Below, one piece after another: positions 49,902 to 52,436 of a stretch of 52,436 bases of DNA. Below the pieces are notes generated by a model. It searched no databases. It saw only the letters and a list, made by a program, of their open reading frames with translations, and was not told the origin of the DNA. Source of the stretch: Gallionella sp. (lineage in GTDB: Bacteria > Pseudomonadota > Gammaproteobacteria > Burkholderiales > Gallionellaceae). The stretch lies in assembly GCA_028710565.1 (NCBI GenBank), contig JAQTTV010000023.1, positions 1 to 52,436 of the forward strand, read 5' to 3'. The number at the start of each line of letters is the position of its first letter. Position 1 is the first letter of the stretch. A program made the position numbers and the translations under genes.

Positions 49902-51213
49902 TACGCAAATCCTCTAAGTCAATAGTCAAATCCCAGTGGTTGTTAATGATTTGAGGAGAGTGCGTCGCGATGACAATGTTAATTTTCTGCAACGCAATGA
50001 TTTTAAAAAGGTCATCTAAAAATTGTTTTTGCCAAACAACATGCAGAGAAAGTTCTGGTTCATCAATCAAAACCAACGTGCCAGCTTTGACTTTAAACAA
50101 CAATTCGTAAAGTAATACAACTTCTTGTTGTTCACCCGAAGACAAATCGCTTAAGGCCAAAGATTTACCTTGTTCTGTTGTGAATTTAAAGCCTTCTTCT
50201 TTGGAAATGGCAATACGTTTAAATGTGAATCGCCGTTCATTCAATATATTAGTGAAGGCCTTCAACTTATCAAGCAACTCAGAAAATACAGCTAATTTCT
50301 GCTCTGCGTCATTAATATAAACATGCAACGCCTTAGCGTTCTCTTCTTTGTAGGTCGGATGCGTATCCTCTTTAATATCAGAGATCTCATACTCACCAAG
50401 TGCTTTTTGGATTTCCTTTACCACATCAAAGCGTTGTTTAAACTCTTCTTCAGATATTCCATTTGCTTGGTCAAAGAGGCGACGAGGAAAACTACTATCC
50501 AGCTTCTGCGTAATTTGTGATGACTTTGCTAGTGTATTTTGAATGCTTTCACGAAGTTCCTTTGCGTATTCTTCAACCGTGTTACTGAATACACTCATAT
50601 CCTCTTCATTGAATTCGTATGAGTGAGAATCAAAACGTCGTTGCTTTGATCCCATTTTATTGCTTGATACAGGACGCAACAAACGTTGTTCACGAATAAA
50701 ATAAACAGCAGGAATTTCAATCTGCTTAGACCAAGTATTACGAAACTCCCCTCCTATCTCAGGAAACAAAGTCAATCTTTCCCCTTCCCCATCAGGAAAT
50801 TCCAGGCTGATTCGTTGCTGCAAGGCATCGCTATCTAAAAGCTCACCCGTTCGCCTGTCTCGCCATCTAGATTTACCCATTCTCTGAAAAAATGGCAAGC
50901 TTTCAGCGAGCTGTTCCAATGACTTACTGTTCCAGCGTGTTGGTTTTAGTTTATTTACCGTGATTTCAATTTCACCCTTTGCTAACCGCTTTAATTTAAT
51001 TGTGCTGCCGTTGGATAAGTTCAGAATGATTATTTCAAATAGCAGCCGCGAAAAAAAGAACATATTTTTCGATGCCAGAGCATCCAGTATTTTCAAAACG
51101 GTTGTTTTCCCATAGCCATTCGGCCCCGTTAGGATGGTCACACCTTCTGTTTTAAATTCAATGTCATAATCGAAAATTTCAAACAACTTTTCGATTTTCA
51201 TACTTATCAACAT
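49882..51213 (-). CDS. AAA/ABC-type ATPase, AriA-like
   Basis: 443 residues. Walker A is GPNGYGKTT (~30-38), then a helical/coiled-coil insertion (~190-330), ABC signature LSSGEQQEVVLLYEL, Walker B LVLIDEPELSLH and switch IATHSPQIIN. This is the AAA_15/AAA_21 family used by AriA, OLD and similar defence proteins; an OLD nuclease would have its TOPRIM fused, whereas here it is the separate DUF4435 gene. The start at 51213 is preferred because GGGAG lies just upstream; the TTG at 51225 also belongs to the frame. AT-rich compared with mutS, so likely transferred. Confidence 0.75.
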   Translation of the reverse strand: MLISMKIEKLFEIFDYDIEFKTEGVTILTGPNGYGKTTVLKILDALASKNMFFFSRLLFEIIILNLSNGSTIKLKRLAKGEIEITVNKLKPTRWNSKSLEQLAESLPFFQRMGKSRWRDRRTGELLDSDALQQRISLEFPDGEGERLTLFPEIGGEFRNTWSKQIEIPAVYFIREQRLLRPVSSNKMGSKQRRFDSHSYEFNEEDMSVFSNTVEEYAKELRESIQNTLAKSSQITQKLDSSFPRRLFDQANGISEEEFKQRFDVVKEIQKALGEYEISDIKEDTHPTYKEENAKALHVYINDAEQKLAVFSELLDKLKAFTNILNERRFTFKRIAISKEEGFKFTTEQGKSLALSDLSSGEQQEVVLLYELLFKVKAGTLVLIDEPELSLHVVWQKQFLDDLFKIIALQKINIVIATHSPQIINNHWDLTIDLEDLRNAEASK

Positions 51214-51346
51214 ATCTACTCCCAAACACTTTAATCACTGCAAAGATAAACCCACTCGCGAACCCAAACCACAAAAGTCAAATACCGAATTCGCGAAGTC
51301 TAACCGAAAATGTGCCTTGCATTACGGCCACCGCAGATATTTCCGC

Positions 51347-51898
51347 CTACTTCCCCTCCACCACCTGAATATGCGCGGTGCTTAGGCGTTGATAGAGTTT
51401 GACTTGTCGCCACAGCGGCCACCAGTCGTAGAGGAAAATTTGCATGGGTCGCCACATGGCAACCCAGCCGACGATGGTTAAACTTTCGCGGGCGATGCTG
51501 GTGCCTGTGTGCGCGCCGAATTTGTCGATAACATCGGCTGCCAATAAACACAAGGACACGAACACCAAGCCGATCAGCAAGCTGATGCGCCCCTGTAGCA
51601 GCAAATCCCGCAACACGCGCCGCGTGCGTTCGGCTTTGAAGGCGAAGTGATTGTGGATCGCGCCCGTCAACATCTCGGAGGGGTCTTGCTCAGGCGGTAA
51701 TTTTTCCAAATGGATGGTGATGTGGAAACGACTGTCGGTGGAATAACCCGCCGCCCACGATTCAATAAAGACCTCTGCCGCAGGATCGAGATCCTTGTTC
51801 AAAAACGGCGTGGGATCCATGGAGTTGAACAATTGCCCCACCTCGCGCACGCGCAGTGCGAGGCGATGAATGGGCGCGGGATGAGCAGATTTTTTCAT
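51347..51898 (-). CDS. Uncharacterised membrane protein
   Basis: 183 residues. A soluble N-terminal half has VGQLFNSMDPTPFLNKDLDP and VFIESWAAGYSTDSRFHITI, followed by RRVLRDLLLQGRISLLIGLV, one hydrophobic helix (~108-124), and a hydrophobic/aromatic C-terminus (WRPMQIFLYDWWPLWRQVKL). It looks like a conserved proteobacterial hypothetical; I know no function. It stands alone between the PARIS-like pair and the IS remnants. Confidence 0.7.
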   Translation of the reverse strand: MKKSAHPAPIHRLALRVREVGQLFNSMDPTPFLNKDLDPAAEVFIESWAAGYSTDSRFHITIHLEKLPPEQDPSEMLTGAIHNHFAFKAERTRRVLRDLLLQGRISLLIGLVFVSLCLLAADVIDKFGAHTGTSIARESLTIVGWVAMWRPMQIFLYDWWPLWRQVKLYQRLSTAHIQVVEGK

Positions 51899-52020
51899 TT
51901 GGGTTTAAATCTAACTGACAAAAAAGTGTATTCCAATACGTTGTCTCTTACGGAAATTGGTTGGGGCTTCATCCTAGCCTACCTCAATTCAACCTAAAAT
52001 AACCTCAGTTCGATCTAATT

Positions 52021-52272
52021 TTATTGCACAAATGGTAGCAAATCGGCATGGTTGATATTGAGGGAAGGTTTCTTTTTCTGATAGGAATAAGCGACCAGGC
52101 AGGCGATGGCATTGACGACGAAGTTTCTCAATGAACGATGACGAGAGTGTTCAAGGTTGAAGGTGTTTTTCAATTGGTCGTTGATGGTTTCGATAATGCT
52201 GCGTTTGCGCAGGATCAACTTGTCAAATGCGGCTATGACTTTGGGTTTCATGTTCTTTTTCAGGGTAGTAAT
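52021..52272 (-). pseudogene. IS982 transposase 3' remnant
   Basis: The frame ends at 52021 and reads RSIIETINDQLKN, EHSRHRSLRNFVVNAIACLV, AYSYQKKKPSLN: the C-terminal signature of IS982 transposases. Upstream, ITTLKKNMKPKV continues the same family up to 52272, exactly where the IS481 end begins, so the element was cut by that insertion. The catalytic N-terminal two thirds are absent. 51899-52020 holds no gene. Confidence 0.8.
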
Positions 52273-52436
52273 TGTTTAGTCCCATCATTAAGCGGTGTAT
52301 TATATACCGAACTTAAAGAGGAAAAGAGATGGGACAAGTATTACACGGCACAGCCACGACTACGCACGTTGTGCGAGCAAAAATTCAAAGGTCTGAAGCG
52401 AGCGTGTGCGCGTTATCCGAGCAGTACGGGATCAAC
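52273..52436 (+). mobile_element. IS481-like insertion sequence, partial, right copy
   Basis: TGTTTAGTCCCATCATTAAG at 52273 starts an end nearly identical to the left copy, in the opposite orientation, and runs off the window. Confidence 0.85.
52329..52436 (+). CDS. IS481-family transposase, 5' end only
   Basis: First 36 codons, MGQVLHGTATTTHVVRAKIQ to SEQYGIN, after GAGGAAAAGAG. They match the left copy except at four residues (R for A after KIQ, and VCA for LLE-type changes near residue 26), so the two copies are related but not identical. Confidence 0.85.
   Translation, partial: MGQVLHGTATTTHVVRAKIQRSEASVCALSEQYGIN

Overview
The window looks like a chromosomal contig from a gammaproteobacterium. 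The evidence is a nusB-thiL-pgpA operon behind the riboflavin genes, a gamma-type RibB fused to a degenerate GTP cyclohydrolase domain, LolA, YicC, NlpD close to MutS, GreB and sucCD. The mixture of type I secretion, many insertion sequences and short dispersed palindromes would fit a Thiotrichales-like genome (Thiothrix/Beggiatoa relatives), but that placement is only a guess. Both ends lie inside copies of the same IS481-like element in opposite orientation, so the window probably ends where an assembler met a repeat.

Left arm (1-4.0 kb) is mobile and decayed: a partial IS481 transposase, a TPR gene cut by that IS and interrupted by an amber codon, a two-transmembrane SLATT-type protein, a DUF4160 stump, and a complete IS1595 element that ends the stump. 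From 4.0 to 9.4 kb come housekeeping genes: a PLP-dependent basic amino acid decarboxylase, sucC-sucD and greB. From 9.8 to 12.6 kb lies a tight three-gene operon: an EACC1-like small protein, a membrane-anchored caspase with a C-terminal Sel1-like region, and an exported FGE-fold protein without catalytic cysteines. This resembles the NTP-dependent/caspase conflict systems described in other bacteria and is one of the two best candidates for an uncharacterised system.

From 12.7 to 16.9 kb are an MFS transporter, an MscS channel, a YchJ-like protein, a small secreted protein and a thermonuclease/excalibur protein. From 16.9 to 24.6 kb runs a long minus-strand operon, ribD-ribE-ribBX-ribH-nusB-[m5C methylase-HaeII-like endonuclease]-thiL-pgpA-nuclease, in which a complete restriction-modification pair sits between nusB and thiL. 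lolA and yicC follow on the plus strand.

From 26.7 to 43.1 kb is a type I secretion locus on the minus strand: ABC transporter, TolC-like outer membrane protein, small membrane protein, truncated lipase, second small membrane protein, 2855-residue lipase/RTX protein and HlyD-type adaptor. The membrane-protein/lipase pair is duplicated and all four genes overlap by stop/start. This looks like a toxin-immunity or toxin-chaperone cassette and is the second main candidate.

From 43.5 to 49.0 kb are rlpA, a radical SAM gene, nlpD and mutS. From 49.1 to 51.2 kb an AAA ATPase plus DUF4435 pair has the layout of the PARIS (AriA-AriB) defence system. The right end holds an unknown membrane protein, an IS982 remnant and the second IS481 copy.

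Short repeats are unusually frequent: REP-like GC-rich palindromes at about nine places, with a remnant of a REP-associated transposase (RAYT); two copies of a 149-bp MITE; another MITE-like element at the mscS stop; heptamer CTTTCAC/GTGAAAG tracts; and three cases (thiL, mutS, tolC) where a palindromic repeat is translated in frame inside a conserved protein. All assignments come from reading the sequence and remembered family features; no database search was run.
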